A stretch of 62,710 nt of DNA from NCBI RefSeq assembly GCF_001263795.1, contig NZ_LHUR01000015.1, positions 1 to 62,710 on the forward strand, in the 5' to 3' direction. This DNA is from Clostridium homopropionicum DSM 5847 (GTDB lineage: Bacteria; Bacillota; Clostridia; Clostridiales; Clostridiaceae). Positions 62,709 to 62,710 of the stretch are shown here, piece by piece. Below the pieces are notes generated by a model. It ran no database searches. It worked only from the letters and a program-made list of their open reading frames with translations, and was not told the DNA's origin. The translations under genes and the position numbers were made by a program. Numbering within the stretch: position 1 is the stretch's first letter; the number at the start of each line of letters is the position of its first letter.

Positions 62709-62710
62709 AT

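Overview
The window comes from a low-GC, spore-forming anaerobe, most likely a Clostridium sensu stricto or close relative. Supporting signs are the strong A+T bias, AGGAGG-type ribosome sites with frequent TTG/GTG starts, CotF-like and DUF1540 spore-type proteins, a CoA-dependent 4-hydroxybutyrate pathway, and sigma-54 promoters served by a CBS-PAS enhancer-binding protein. No rRNA, tRNA, transposase, phage gene or CRISPR array was seen.

Layout. 0-10 kb: a NapH-like ferredoxin pair, a radical SAM protein, a membrane MutS-like ATPase, a 7TMR/CheA-like kinase with its receiver, and a chemoreceptor. 10-12.4 kb: an ECF sigma factor with its anti-sigma protein. 12.6-24.5 kb: a metabolic island read leftward. 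It holds 4-hydroxybutyryl-CoA dehydratase, a NifU-like protein, a small Cys protein, 4-hydroxybutyrate CoA-transferase and a permease; then a sigma-54 activator; then a tight ACP / AMP-ligase / LuxE / LuxC operon; then a HesB-like protein. 24.7 kb: a Rossmann domain fused to a chemoreceptor signalling tip. 25.6-37 kb: a peptide ABC transporter, a CAP-domain lipoprotein and a complete branched-chain amino acid (liv) transporter. 37.7-41.7 kb: a zinc-ribbon protein, a DEAD-box helicase and a two-component system. 42-49.5 kb: copper homeostasis (CsoR, LDCC protein, CopA, CopZ, NusG-II protein, remnant of a copper-storage protein), a chemoreceptor, small metal-binding proteins and a broken amidase. 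49.6-56 kb: a spore-type cluster of three DUF421 proteins, CotF-like proteins, a CopD-like protein, a DUF1540 protein and Cfa. 56-62.7 kb: topoisomerase III, nitroreductase, an ABC-2 exporter, signal peptidase I, and a DUF3169/XRE pair.

How the genes work together. Three sigma-54 (-24/-12) promoters are legible: before the dehydratase operon, before the ACP/LuxE/LuxC operon and before livH. The first two share palindromic sites of the form TTGCA-N4-TGCAA, arranged as pairs exactly 18 bp apart. The activator gene lies between these operons, so one regulon probably joins 4-hydroxybutyrate/crotonyl-CoA metabolism to an acyl-to-aldehyde module without luciferase. The liv promoter has a different dyad (ATTGATAC-N14-GTATCAAT) and probably answers to another activator.

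Repeats. Two families of structured intergenic repeats are present: seven copies of a GGTGCC(A/T)GGCACC palindrome, all in the first 26 kb, and elements built from inverted arrays of heptamers (two near-identical copies 21 kb apart and a third of the same architecture but different sequence). Several gene remnants (topB fragment, Csp-type gene, amidase) mark local decay.
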